Translations under genes and position numbers: made by a program
Part shown: one piece after another, positions 6,739-13,949 of the stretch
Position numbering within the stretch: position 1 is the stretch's first letter
Layout: the number at the start of each line of letters is the position of its first letter
Origin: JACCQS01 sp050999295
GTDB lineage: Bacteria; Actinomycetota; Actinomycetes; Mycobacteriales; Geodermatophilaceae
Direction: 5' to 3'
Assembly (NCBI GenBank): GCA_050999295.1
Contig: JBPCPI010000005.1
Location: 1-17,459, forward strand
DNA: 17,459 nucleotides
The notes under the pieces: generated by a model
What the model was told of the DNA's origin: nothing
The model's database searches: none
What the model saw: only the letters and a program-made list of their open reading frames with translations

Positions 6739-8097
6739 ATGCGGCACGTGGTTGTCATCGGTGCCGGGATCGCCGGCCTGACCGCGGCCTACGAGTACCG
6801 CAGGCGGCACCCAGGTGACTCCGTGACGGTGCTGGAGTCCGCCGGCCGAGCGGGCGGCAAGCTGCGCGCGGTCCCGTTCGCCGGACACAGCTTCGACGTC
6901 GGCGCGGAAATGGTGCTGACCGTCGTACCGGACGCAGTCGAGCTGATCGAGGCGGTCGGGCTTGCCGACGATCTCGTGCATCCGAGCACCACAACGGCAT
7001 CGATCGCCGTCGGCGGTCGGCGTCATCCGATCCCCACCGGAACCGTGCTCGGGGTTCCCGGATCGGTTGACGACCTGACCGGGAGTGAACTCTTCAGCGC
7101 AGCCGCCCTGGATCGAATGCGGGGCGAGCCGGATCATCCGGGGCCGTTGCTCACTCGGGACGAGTCTGTCGGCGGCTTTCTGCGGCCCCGGCTGGGCGAT
7201 GAGTTGGTCGATCTGCTGGTCGAGCCGCTACTGGGCGGGGTGTACGCCGGCCGGGCCGACACGCTGTCCCTCAAGGCCACGATGCCCGCGCTCGCCGAGG
7301 CGTTGCAGCTCGAGCGGTCGGTGTTGCGGTCGGCGGCCGCGGTTCGCCGGGAACCCGGTGCCCGCCCGGTGTTCGCGACCGTGCGTGGCGGACTGGCTCG
7401 ACTCGCCCAGGCGCTCGTCGAACGATCCGGCGCGCAAGTCCGGCTGGGAACCACGGTGCGCGCAGTGCGCCGAAGCAGGTCCGGCTTCCAGATCGACTGT
7501 GGACCGGTGCCCGCAGTCACGGTCGTCGAAGCCGACGCGGTCGTCATCGCCGTCCCTGCGCCGAATGCTGCTCGATTACTGGCGCCGTTAGCCGTCGCGG
7601 CGGGAGAGGCACTGGCCGAGATCCCGATGGCGAGTATGGCCATCCTGGCCCTGGCATGGCCGGCCGGCCACGTGTCCCCGCCGGAGGGCAGTGGGGTCCT
7701 CGTGCCGCCTGCGGCCGGGGGATTGGTCAAGGCCGTGACGATCTCGTCGAACAAGTGGTCGCACCTGTGCGTCCCCGGCGTCATCGTCCGCGCCTCGGTC
7801 GGCCGGATCGGCGAGGAACGAAGCTTGCAACGAACCGACGCCGACCTGTTGTCAGCGGCCGGGCGGGAGGTGGCCGAACTCCTGGACCTCGACGGTCCGC
7901 CGTCCGCCGGTACGGTGGTCCGCTGGGGTGGTGGGCTCCCGCAGTACACCGTGGGTCACCTCGACAGGGTCGCGACCGTACGCTCCTCGGTCGCCGGGAT
8001 TCCGGGCCTGGCAGTGGCCGGGGCGGCATATGACGGTATCGGCGTCCCGGCGTGCATCCGCAGTGCCTACACCGCCCTCGATGCCCTCGACGCCTGA
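6739..8097 (+). CDS. hemY: coproporphyrinogen III / protoporphyrinogen oxidase (HemY/CgoX type, FAD)
   Basis: A 452-residue FAD-dependent oxidase. The N-terminal Rossmann motif VIGAGIAGLTAAYEY (6-20) is followed by Glu33 in TVLESAGRAGGKLR, which binds the ribose. The C-terminal FAD segment GLAVAGAAYDGIGVPACIRSA (20 residues plus one) is typical of HemY. With HemQ nearby, the likely reaction is oxidation of coproporphyrinogen III to coproporphyrin III (CgoX) rather than the protoporphyrinogen step; this is inferred from the pathway. The ATG at 6739 follows gaagggatggg and starts directly at the nucleotide-binding motif. The frame is open back to 6613, but that part is unrelated. The remnant HAD gene starts 42 bp downstream on the same strand. 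Confidence 0.95.
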   Translation: MRHVVVIGAGIAGLTAAYEYRRRHPGDSVTVLESAGRAGGKLRAVPFAGHSFDVGAEMVLTVVPDAVELIEAVGLADDLVHPSTTTASIAVGGRRHPIPTGTVLGVPGSVDDLTGSELFSAAALDRMRGEPDHPGPLLTRDESVGGFLRPRLGDELVDLLVEPLLGGVYAGRADTLSLKATMPALAEALQLERSVLRSAAAVRREPGARPVFATVRGGLARLAQALVERSGAQVRLGTTVRAVRRSRSGFQIDCGPVPAVTVVEADAVVIAVPAPNAARLLAPLAVAAGEALAEIPMASMAILALAWPAGHVSPPEGSGVLVPPAAGGLVKAVTISSNKWSHLCVPGVIVRASVGRIGEERSLQRTDADLLSAAGREVAELLDLDGPPSAGTVVRWGGGLPQYTVGHLDRVATVRSSVAGIPGLAVAGAAYDGIGVPACIRSAYTALDALDA

Positions 8098-8139
8098 GTT
8101 CGAAGCAGACGCCGCGGCCGCCGAAGGGCCGTCCGTACG

Positions 8140-8628
8140 GTGGAGGCTGTGCGTCCCCGAACCGTCCTGCTCGATCTGGACGGAACCCTGCTCGATTCGG
8201 CGACGGGGATCACCGAGCACCTGTCCTCGGCTATGGCCGCCGTCGGGGCGGGCGGCACCCCCCAGGCACATTGCGCAGCTACATCGGGCCGCCCTTCGAG
8301 GCATTCATGCCCGACTTGGGGCTGGATCCGGCGCAGATCGTGGCCGCAACCGCGGAGTACCGGCGCACCTACGATCCTCTGGCGGCGTCCCTGTCCCGGC
8401 CCTATCCGGGGATGCCTGAGCTACGGGGGAGCCAGCCCGACGTCGACGGTGATGGTTGGCGACCGGTTGCACGACGTCCATGGTGCCGCCGCCCACGACC
8501 TGGCCACGATTGGAGTGTCGTGGGGCTACGCCGAACCGGACGAACTACTGAGCGCCGGAGCCTTCGCGGTCGTTGACACTCCGGAGGAACTCGGTGACCT
8601 ACTGCTGCGGCACTTCGGCTGTCTCTGA
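8140..8628 (+). pseudogene. broken HAD-superfamily phosphatase (Gph-like), frameshifted and internally deleted
   Basis: An intact open frame of 162 codons is present, but only its ends read as HAD. The N-terminal part has motif I, LLDLDGTLLD. The C-terminal part has motif IV, VMVGDRLHDVHGAAAH, followed by GVSWGYAEPDELLSAGA. The expected cap region (LRSYIGPPFEAFMPDLGLD through YPGMPEL) is encoded at 8271-8423 in a different frame. Adding one C to the six-C run at 8258-8263 would join the start to it. Between YPGMPEL (about 8423) and VMVGD (8449), where homologues have roughly 65-75 residues, only about eight codons remain. The motif II Ser/Thr and motif III Lys are therefore absent. The two frame changes compensate, which explains the open frame. 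An active phosphatase is very unlikely. The missing C could be a sequencing error, but the deletion could not. The 3' end overlaps fadD antisense by 30 bp. Confidence 0.85.
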
Positions 8629-10263
8629 TCCTTGCCCGGTCGGTAACACATAGCCCTGAAACTTCTCCCGCAACGTCTTCTTGGAGAACTTGCCCACCGA
8701 CGTCTTGGGCACCTCGTCGACGAAGACCACGTCATCAGGCATCCACCACTTGGCGATCTTGCCTTCGAGGAAGCCAAGGATCTCCGCCTTGCTGACCTCC
8801 TCGCCCTCTTTCACGACGACACAGGCCAGTGGGCGCTCGTCCCATTTGGGATGCGGGATCCCGATGACTGCCGCCTCGGCGACCTTGGGATGGGCCATGA
8901 TCTGGTTCTCGAGTTCCACAGTGGAGATCCACTCTCCGCCGGACTTCACAACGTCCTTCGTACGGTCGACGATCCGGGCGTACCCGTATTCGTCCATCGT
9001 GGCGACATCCCCGGTGCGCAGCCAGCCGTCCTCGGTGAACGACTCAGCAGACCGGTCGTCGTTGTAGTAACTCTTGGCCACCCAGCCGCCGGCAGCCTGC
9101 AGTTCGCCCTGGGTGGTCCGGTCGGCCGGCACCGGCTCGAGTGTCTCCGGGTCCACCACCCGGATCTCGGAGCCGAAGATCGGCCGGCCGATGGTGGCGC
9201 GCATGTCGGCCTTCTCGTCCTCCGTGGCATCGGCCAGGGTTGACTTCACGTGCGCGACGCTGACCACCGGCGAGGTTTCGGTCATGCCCCAGGCCTGCAG
9301 GATCGGCATCCCGGTTTGTTCCCGGTAGGCCTCGGATAACGCCCGAGGCACGGCCGACCCGCCGCATGGGATCGTCCGAAGCGCGGAGATGTCCCGGCCC
9401 TTCAGCTCGGGCAGGACACCCATCCAGATGGTCGGAACCCCGGCCGCGATCGTGACCCGCTGGGATTCGATCAGGCCCGCCAAGGCCGCCGGCGAGAGGT
9501 CCGGTCCGGGCATGACCAGGTCCGCGCCGGCTGCCACTCCGGCGTGGGCAAGGCCCCAGGCATTGGCGTGGAACATCGGGACGACCGGCATGATCCGGTC
9601 GGTCTCGCGGGCACCTAGACCGTCGGCCATGAGCACGCCCATGGTGTGCAGGTAGGTGGAGCGGTGGGTGTATACGACGCCCTTCGGGTTGCCAGTCGTC
9701 CCGCTCGTGTAACACATCGAGGCCGCTCGCCACTCGTCGTCGACGTGGAAGTCCGCCGTCCCCGCCGCGGCCAGCAGTTCCTCGTGGTCATGCACCTGGA
9801 TGTCGTTGGGCGCGGTGTCCGGAACCGCACCCTTGCCGTCGTCCATGACCACGACGTGGCGGACCGTTTCGAACGTCTCCAACAGTGGCCACAGCAGCCC
9901 GGTGAGCGACTTGTCGACGAAGACGACCTCGTCCTGCGCATGATTGGCGATGTAGGTGAGTTGTTCGGGGAACAGCCGAATGTTGAGCGTGTGCAGGACG
10001 CGGCCGGTACACGGTGCCGCGAAGTACAGCTCCAGGTGGTTGCCGGTGTTCCAGCCGAACGTGGCAACCCGGCCGTCTGCCGAGATTCCGAGGGTGGCCA
10101 GGACCGTGCCGAGGCGACGAGTCCGGTCGGCCCACTCGGCGTAGGTGCGCAAGACGATGCCCGTCGCAGTGGAAGTGATCACCGACTTGTCACCGAAGAG
10201 CTTCTCGGCGCGGTCGAAGATTCCGACGATGGTGAGCGGGTAGTCCTGCATCAAGCCCTGCAT
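8599..10263 (-). CDS. fadD: fatty-acyl-CoA ligase (AMP-forming, FadD/AlkK-like)
   Basis: A 554-residue adenylate-forming ligase that activates a fatty acid with ATP and CoA to acyl-CoA. Core motifs in order: P-loop YTSGTTGNPKGV (185-196), FHANAWG (231-237), WGMTET (325-330), GWLRTGD (413-419), and the C-terminal catalytic lysine Lys525 in KTSVGKFSKK. Similarity to AlkK-like enzymes suggests medium- to long-chain substrates, but chain length cannot be read from the sequence. The ATG at 10263 has GAGGAG about eight bases upstream; the frame open to 10608 crosses the hemQ start and its repeat and is not coding. It is divergent from hemQ (73 bp apart) and convergent with the HAD remnant. It could feed the fadA-fadB enzymes at the left of the window. 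Confidence 0.95.
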   Translation of the reverse strand: MQGLMQDYPLTIVGIFDRAEKLFGDKSVITSTATGIVLRTYAEWADRTRRLGTVLATLGISADGRVATFGWNTGNHLELYFAAPCTGRVLHTLNIRLFPEQLTYIANHAQDEVVFVDKSLTGLLWPLLETFETVRHVVVMDDGKGAVPDTAPNDIQVHDHEELLAAAGTADFHVDDEWRAASMCYTSGTTGNPKGVVYTHRSTYLHTMGVLMADGLGARETDRIMPVVPMFHANAWGLAHAGVAAGADLVMPGPDLSPAALAGLIESQRVTIAAGVPTIWMGVLPELKGRDISALRTIPCGGSAVPRALSEAYREQTGMPILQAWGMTETSPVVSVAHVKSTLADATEDEKADMRATIGRPIFGSEIRVVDPETLEPVPADRTTQGELQAAGGWVAKSYYNDDRSAESFTEDGWLRTGDVATMDEYGYARIVDRTKDVVKSGGEWISTVELENQIMAHPKVAEAAVIGIPHPKWDERPLACVVVKEGEEVSKAEILGFLEGKIAKWWMPDDVVFVDEVPKTSVGKFSKKTLREKFQGYVLPTGQGSETAEVPQQ

Positions 10264-10336
10264 GCGAACTCTCCTCGTGATGGCAGCAACCGGTCTACTC
10301 AGCCTAGGCGCCGTCGCGGTGGGGGAGAATGCTTGC

Positions 10337-11155
10337 GTGACCGATACCGACGAAGCTGCCAGCCGTGTGCCTGGCCGGGGTAAGGGCGAGCGGCCGGGCG
10401 AAGCCAGCCGTGTGCCTGGCCGGGGTAAGGGCGAGCGGCCGGGCGAAGCCAGCCGTGTGCCTGGCCGGGGTAAAGCAGCCAAGCAGCTCAACCAGAGCAT
10501 CCGGTACACGATGTGGTCGGTCTTCCGCGCCGAGTCGCGACTGCCGGACGAGGACCGCACGGCGATAGCCGAGGAGGTCGAGGCGCTCTTCGACGAGGTG
10601 ACCGGCAAGGGCGTCGTGATCCGCGGGGTGTATGACGTGGCCGGGCTACGGGCCGACGCCGACGTGATGATCTGGTGGCATGCCGAGGATGCCCAAGCCC
10701 TGCAGGAGGCCTATTCGCGATTCCGGCGGACCGCACTGGGCCGCGCGTGCGTACCCGTGTGGTCACAACTCGCGCTGCACCGGCCGGCGGAGTTCAACAA
10801 GTCGCACGTACCGGCCTTCCTCGCTGAGGAGGAGCCTCGCGGCTTCGTCTGCGTGTATCCGTTCGTACGTTCCCACGAGTGGTACCTGCTGCCCGACGAG
10901 GAACGTCGGGCGATGCTTGCCGAGCACGGACAGCTGGCCCGTGGGTACCCCGACGTCCGAGCCAACACCGTCGCGTCCTTCGGACTAGGCGACTACGAGT
11001 GGATCCTGGCCTTCGAGGCCGACGATCTGCACCGGATCGTGGACCTGATGCGCGAGCTGCGCGCCTCTACCGCGCGGCGCCATGTCCGCGAGGAGGTGCC
11101 GTTCTACACCGGGCCGCGCAAACCGCTCACCGAACTGGTCGCGGCCCTGCCGTGA
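10337..11155 (+). CDS. hemQ: coproheme decarboxylase HemQ/ChdC with repeat-expanded N-terminus
   Basis: A 272-residue member of the chlorite dismutase-like family. It makes heme b from iron-coproporphyrin III by two peroxide-dependent decarboxylations in the cytoplasm, the last step of the coproporphyrin-dependent pathway. The conserved domain begins at about residue 51 (LNQSIRYTMWSVFR). The catalytic tyrosine is Tyr174 in VYPFVRS and the heme-ligand histidine is His197 in AEHGQLARG. Their 23-residue spacing equals that of Tyr135 and His158 in the Corynebacterium diphtheriae enzyme. Residues 8-46 are an insertion-like linker of 2.6 copies of a 15-residue unit (ASRVPGRGKGERPGE). The GTG at 10337 has ggggga upstream and gives the usual short polar N-terminus before the repeats; a frame open to 10262 overlaps the fadD start and is less likely. 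Confidence 0.95.
   Translation: MTDTDEAASRVPGRGKGERPGEASRVPGRGKGERPGEASRVPGRGKAAKQLNQSIRYTMWSVFRAESRLPDEDRTAIAEEVEALFDEVTGKGVVIRGVYDVAGLRADADVMIWWHAEDAQALQEAYSRFRRTALGRACVPVWSQLALHRPAEFNKSHVPAFLAEEEPRGFVCVYPFVRSHEWYLLPDEERRAMLAEHGQLARGYPDVRANTVASFGLGDYEWILAFEADDLHRIVDLMRELRASTARRHVREEVPFYTGPRKPLTELVAALP
10358..10473. repeat. 45-bp direct tandem repeat inside hemQ, 2.6 copies
   Basis: Copies begin at 10358, 10403 and 10448, each opening with gccagccgtgtgcctggcc. The first two are complete (45 bp) and identical; the third stops matching after 26 bp. The unit length is 15 codons, so hemQ stays in frame and gains Arg/Gly/Glu-rich segments. Each unit contains the small inverted repeat gccag...ctggc. 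It is not a CRISPR, because no spacers separate the copies. Confidence 0.97.
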
Positions 11156-11160
11156 GACGG

Positions 11161-11199
11161 GCCCGACCGCACCTTCTCCGGAGAAGGTGCGGTCAGGGC
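11161..11199. terminator. perfect palindrome between hemQ and msrB, probable bidirectional terminator
   Basis: Positions 11165-11194 are a perfect 30-bp palindrome centred on ttctccggagaa. Four more pairs (gccc with gggc) extend it after a one-base bulge. It lies six bases after the hemQ stop and faces the convergent msrB, a normal place for a shared terminator. It lacks a T-run, as many actinobacterial terminators do. Confidence 0.7.
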
Positions 11200-11211
11200 T
11201 CGTGCTGAAGT

Positions 11212-11231
11212 GACTTTCTCCGGAGAAAGTC
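11212..11231. terminator. second palindrome with the same core, between hemQ and msrB
   Basis: A perfect 20-bp palindrome, gactttctcc/ggagaaagtc, lies 17 bp after the first and ends 14 bp before the msrB stop. It shares the exact 12-bp core ttctccggagaa with the first palindrome while the flanks differ. It probably terminates msrB transcription from the minus strand, or works in tandem with the first. A protein-binding site is the alternative. Confidence 0.65.
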
Positions 11232-11245
11232 CCGTCGGGGATGGG

Positions 11246-11683
11246 TCAGGTGGTGGTCGCGGTGTCGGGCTTGGGTTCAAGCTTGAGGCTGACCGAGTTG
11301 ATGCAGTAGCGGTCACCGCTGGGCGTCTGCGGCGCGTCATCGAAGACGTGACCCAGGTGTGAGTGGCAGGTCGCGCACAGCACCTCGATCCGGGTCATGA
11401 ACATGCCCTTGTCCTTGCGCAGGATCACGTTGTCCCCAGCACTCGGCTCGTAGAAGCTGGGCCAGCCGCAGTGTGAGTCGAATTTCGCGGAGGACCGGAA
11501 CAACTCGGCCCCACAGGCCCGGCAGGAGTAGACCCCTTCGGTCTTGGTGTCGGTGTACTCGCCGGTGAAGGCGCGCTCGGTGCCGGCTTGGCGCAGCACC
11601 TTGTACTCCTCGGGAGCGAGCTGGGCGCGCCACTCGTCGTCTGACTTGACCACGCTGGGCTGAGTCTTTCCCTCGAGGCTCAT
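11246..11683 (-). CDS. msrB: peptide-methionine (R)-S-oxide reductase
   Basis: A 145-residue MsrB that reduces methionine-R-sulfoxide in proteins and uses thioredoxin as reductant. Two zinc-binding CxxC pairs are present (Cys54/Cys57 and Cys103/Cys106), with HCGWPSF (71-77), GHVFDDAP (111-118) and the catalytic Cys127 in RYCINSVSL. The ATG at 11683 follows a GGGGGA ribosome-binding site and gives the standard length; the frame open to 12298 is antisense to the permease gene and not real. It converges on hemQ, with the two palindromes between them. Its position beside hemQ matches Rv2674 near Rv2676c in M. tuberculosis. Confidence 0.96.
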   Translation of the reverse strand: MSLEGKTQPSVVKSDDEWRAQLAPEEYKVLRQAGTERAFTGEYTDTKTEGVYSCRACGAELFRSSAKFDSHCGWPSFYEPSAGDNVILRKDKGMFMTRIEVLCATCHSHLGHVFDDAPQTPSGDRYCINSVSLKLEPKPDTATTT

Positions 11684-11815
11684 GAATCCCCCGTGGAGGA
11701 AAGTAGGACGTCGGTCGGCATGGCTCCACGGTACGGCGAGCTGCCGCAGATCCGTACGAGCGTGTTGTGACGACCTGATGACACAACCCGAGAGAATCCC
11801 CAGCAAACCTGTCGA

Positions 11816-11821
11816 TATAGT
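11816..11821 (+). promoter_or_regulatory. weak -10 candidate for the TauE/SafE gene
   Basis: tatagt lies about 50 bases before the permease start in the 186-bp divergent region shared with msrB. No good -35 is found at the right distance. Upstream, gttgtg (11764-11769) and cacaac (11782-11787) form an inverted repeat that could be an operator or chance. Offered only as a candidate. Confidence 0.25.
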
Positions 11822-11869
11822 GGGGACAGTTAGCAGGACGCAGCCGTCTTGAGGCGAGGGGAGTGGGCG

Positions 11870-12820
11870 GTGGATTGGGCTCTGACGTTCGGCGGCGTGG
11901 TGGTCGGCTTCGTCGTCGGGCTCACCGGCATGGGTGGGGGAGCCCTCATGACGCCGATGCTGGTGCTCTTCTTCGGCGTCTCCCCGCTCGCGGCGGTGTC
12001 CAGCGACCTGGTGGTCTCCGCGGTGATGAAGCCATTCGGCGGGGCCGTTCACATGCGCATGGGCACGGTCAACCGGGCACTGGTGGGCTGGTTGTGCCTG
12101 GGATCGGTGCCGGCAGCCTTCTGCGGCGTTCTGGTAGCCAGAGCCCTCGGATCCGGCGGGCAGGTCCAACAGGTCATCAAGGTCGCCCTCGGGATCGCCC
12201 TGATCATGGCTGCGGCCGGCTTGATCATCAAGGCCTACATCGCGCTGATCGCCGCGGCGAAACGGCGTCGCGATGAGGCTACGCCTGTCGGCGATCAACC
12301 CGGCGGCATCACTGTTCGACCGATTCCCACCGTGCTCGTCGGGATCGCCGGAGGCCTGGTCGTCGGGATGACATCAGTCGGTTCGGGATCATTGATCATC
12401 ATCGCCCTGCTCATGTTGTACCCTACCCTGCACGCCTCGAACATCGTCGGCACCGACATCGTCCAGGCTGTCCCGCTGGTGATCTCGGCCGCCATCGGGC
12501 ACCTGATCTTCGGCGATTTCCAGTTCGACATAGCCCTCTCGCTCGTCCTCGGAGCCATTCCGGGCGTGATCGTCGGCTCCCTCGTCTCGGCGAAGGCTCC
12601 TGGCGGCATCGTGCGCCGGGCACTTGCACTCATCCTGCTGGCCTCGGCGCTGAAGTTGCTCGAGGTATCCAACACCTGGACGGCGATGATCCTGATCGCA
12701 GTTCTGCTGACCGCCCCGCCGCTGTGGATGGTCGTACGCCGCCGGCACGGGCTGCCCGCCTGGAACCGCCGCGCGCCCAAAGCTCGGCTCGACACCGGCG
12801 TCAGGAGCGGCGCCGACTAG
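11870..12820 (+). CDS. TauE/SafE family membrane permease (sulfite/anion exporter-like)
   Basis: A 316-residue integral membrane protein with about eight hydrophobic segments in two related halves. The first half has GLTGMGGGALMTPML (18-32), the second GMTSVGSGSLIIIALL (166-181), and a charged cytoplasmic loop (130-150, AKRRRDEATP) joins them. This is the TauE/SafE (DUF81) arrangement. Characterised members export sulfite, sulfoacetate or related anions, but the substrate here cannot be read from sequence. I chose the GTG at 11870 because gaggggag lies just upstream and the first helix begins at once. The frame starts at a TTG at 11849. Its stop is one base from that of the convergent polymerase gene, so no intergenic terminator exists there. 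Confidence 0.9.
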   Translation: MDWALTFGGVVVGFVVGLTGMGGGALMTPMLVLFFGVSPLAAVSSDLVVSAVMKPFGGAVHMRMGTVNRALVGWLCLGSVPAAFCGVLVARALGSGGQVQQVIKVALGIALIMAAAGLIIKAYIALIAAAKRRRDEATPVGDQPGGITVRPIPTVLVGIAGGLVVGMTSVGSGSLIIIALLMLYPTLHASNIVGTDIVQAVPLVISAAIGHLIFGDFQFDIALSLVLGAIPGVIVGSLVSAKAPGGIVRRALALILLASALKLLEVSNTWTAMILIAVLLTAPPLWMVVRRRHGLPAWNRRAPKARLDTGVRSGAD

Positions 12821-12821
12821 C

Positions 12822-13901
12822 TCAGGTCCCAGTCTCGGGCTGGGGCCAGTTCGCCGGATTCTTCTTGCTGGGCTGAACGCGCGGTGGCTCGCCGGGCATC
12901 TTGGGGTAGTCCGGCGGGTAGGGCATTCCCTCGAGTCCGCGCTCGGTGGCATCCCGGTCGGCCCATTCGAGCAGCGTGTCGATGGAGAAATCGGGACCGT
13001 CGTAGAGCGCCGCATGCGGGTCGGGGACGCTGCCGAAGCGGGCCGGCATCGAGCGCAGGTCGAATTCCTCGGGGGAGACGAGCGCGACCTCGTCCCACAG
13101 CAGCGGCGCCGAGACCAACGCCCGAGCCGTGGGCCGGACCGAGTAGGCGGAGGCGATTGTGCGGTCGCGGGCCATCTGGTTGTAGTCGATGAAGATCTTC
13201 GCTCCGCGTTCCTCCTTCCACCACGACATCGTCACCTGCTGGGGAAGCCTGCGTTCCAGCTCCCGGCCGAACGCGATCACGGCCCGGCGTACGTCCGGGA
13301 ACTCCCAGCGCGGCTGGATCGGCACGTAGACGTGCAGGCCGCGACCACCGGAGGTCTTGGGAAAGCCGGTCAGGCCGGCCTCGGCGAGCAGTTCACGTAC
13401 CTCCGGGGCGACTTGGGCGGCCTCCCGGAAGGAGGTGCCGGGTTGGGGGTCCAGGTCGATTCGCAGCTGGTCGGGCCGATCCACGTCGGTTCGACGCACC
13501 GGCCAGGGGTGGAAGGTCAAGGTCCCGAGGTTCGCCGCCCATGCTATGACGGCCAGTTCGGTCGGGCAGACCTCGTCTGCGGTGCGCCCGGACGGGAAAG
13601 CGATCCGTGCGGTCTCGACCCATTCCGGAGCGTTCTTGGGGACCCGTTTCTGGAAGAAGGCATCCCCTCGATTGTCCATCCGGGTGGACAGCTTCGCGCC
13701 CTCGAAGACCCCGTCCGGCCAACGCTCGAGAGTGGTTGGACGATCGCGGAGCGCGGCCAGGATGCCAGGGCCGACGGCGATGAAGTACTCGACCACGTCG
13801 AGCTTGCTGATGCCTAGCTCGGCGAAGTAGGGCTTGTCGGGGTTGGACACGCGGACGTAGCGTTCTCCGACCGGCAACTCCACGGCCGGGCTCTTGACCA
13901 T
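12822..13901 (-). CDS. stand-alone LigD-type primase-polymerase (Prim-PolC-like)
   Basis: A 359-residue archaeo-eukaryotic primase-type polymerase without ligase or nuclease domain. Key elements: VRVSNPDKPYFAELG (17-31), the metal-binding DLD at 149-151 in RIDLDPQPG, SGGRGLHVYVP (184-194), and the third catalytic acidic residue Asp239 in KIFIDYNQMARDRT. Such enzymes insert ribo- or deoxynucleotides in short DNA gaps. The mycobacterial homologue Rv3730c lies next to ligC (Rv3731), and the two have been linked to gap-filling excision repair. Here ligase sequences lie 1.7 kb away, beyond the peptidase gene. The ATG at 13901 has GGAG seven bases upstream; a TTG at 13904 is also in frame. No Ku gene is in the window, so a role in end joining is not shown. 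Confidence 0.92.
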   Translation of the reverse strand: MVKSPAVELPVGERYVRVSNPDKPYFAELGISKLDVVEYFIAVGPGILAALRDRPTTLERWPDGVFEGAKLSTRMDNRGDAFFQKRVPKNAPEWVETARIAFPSGRTADEVCPTELAVIAWAANLGTLTFHPWPVRRTDVDRPDQLRIDLDPQPGTSFREAAQVAPEVRELLAEAGLTGFPKTSGGRGLHVYVPIQPRWEFPDVRRAVIAFGRELERRLPQQVTMSWWKEERGAKIFIDYNQMARDRTIASAYSVRPTARALVSAPLLWDEVALVSPEEFDLRSMPARFGSVPDPHAALYDGPDFSIDTLLEWADRDATERGLEGMPYPPDYPKMPGEPPRVQPSKKNPANWPQPETGT

Positions 13902-13910
13902 CAAACGGCT

Positions 13911-13931
13911 CCGCCGCGTGACGCGCGGCGG
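13911..13931 (-). terminator. GC-rich hairpin after the S33 peptidase gene
   Basis: Perfect 8-base arms ccgccgcg (13911-13918) and cgcggcgg (13924-13931) surround the loop tgacg. It lies 18 bases past the stop of the minus-strand peptidase gene and just before the polymerase ribosome-binding site. It could terminate the upstream gene or modulate read-through. It has no T-run. Confidence 0.5.
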
Positions 13932-13949
13932 CCGGACAGCGCCATCACC

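Noticed and set aside
10358..10473. CRISPR-like array
   Set aside because: Copies are directly adjacent without spacers and are in frame within hemQ.
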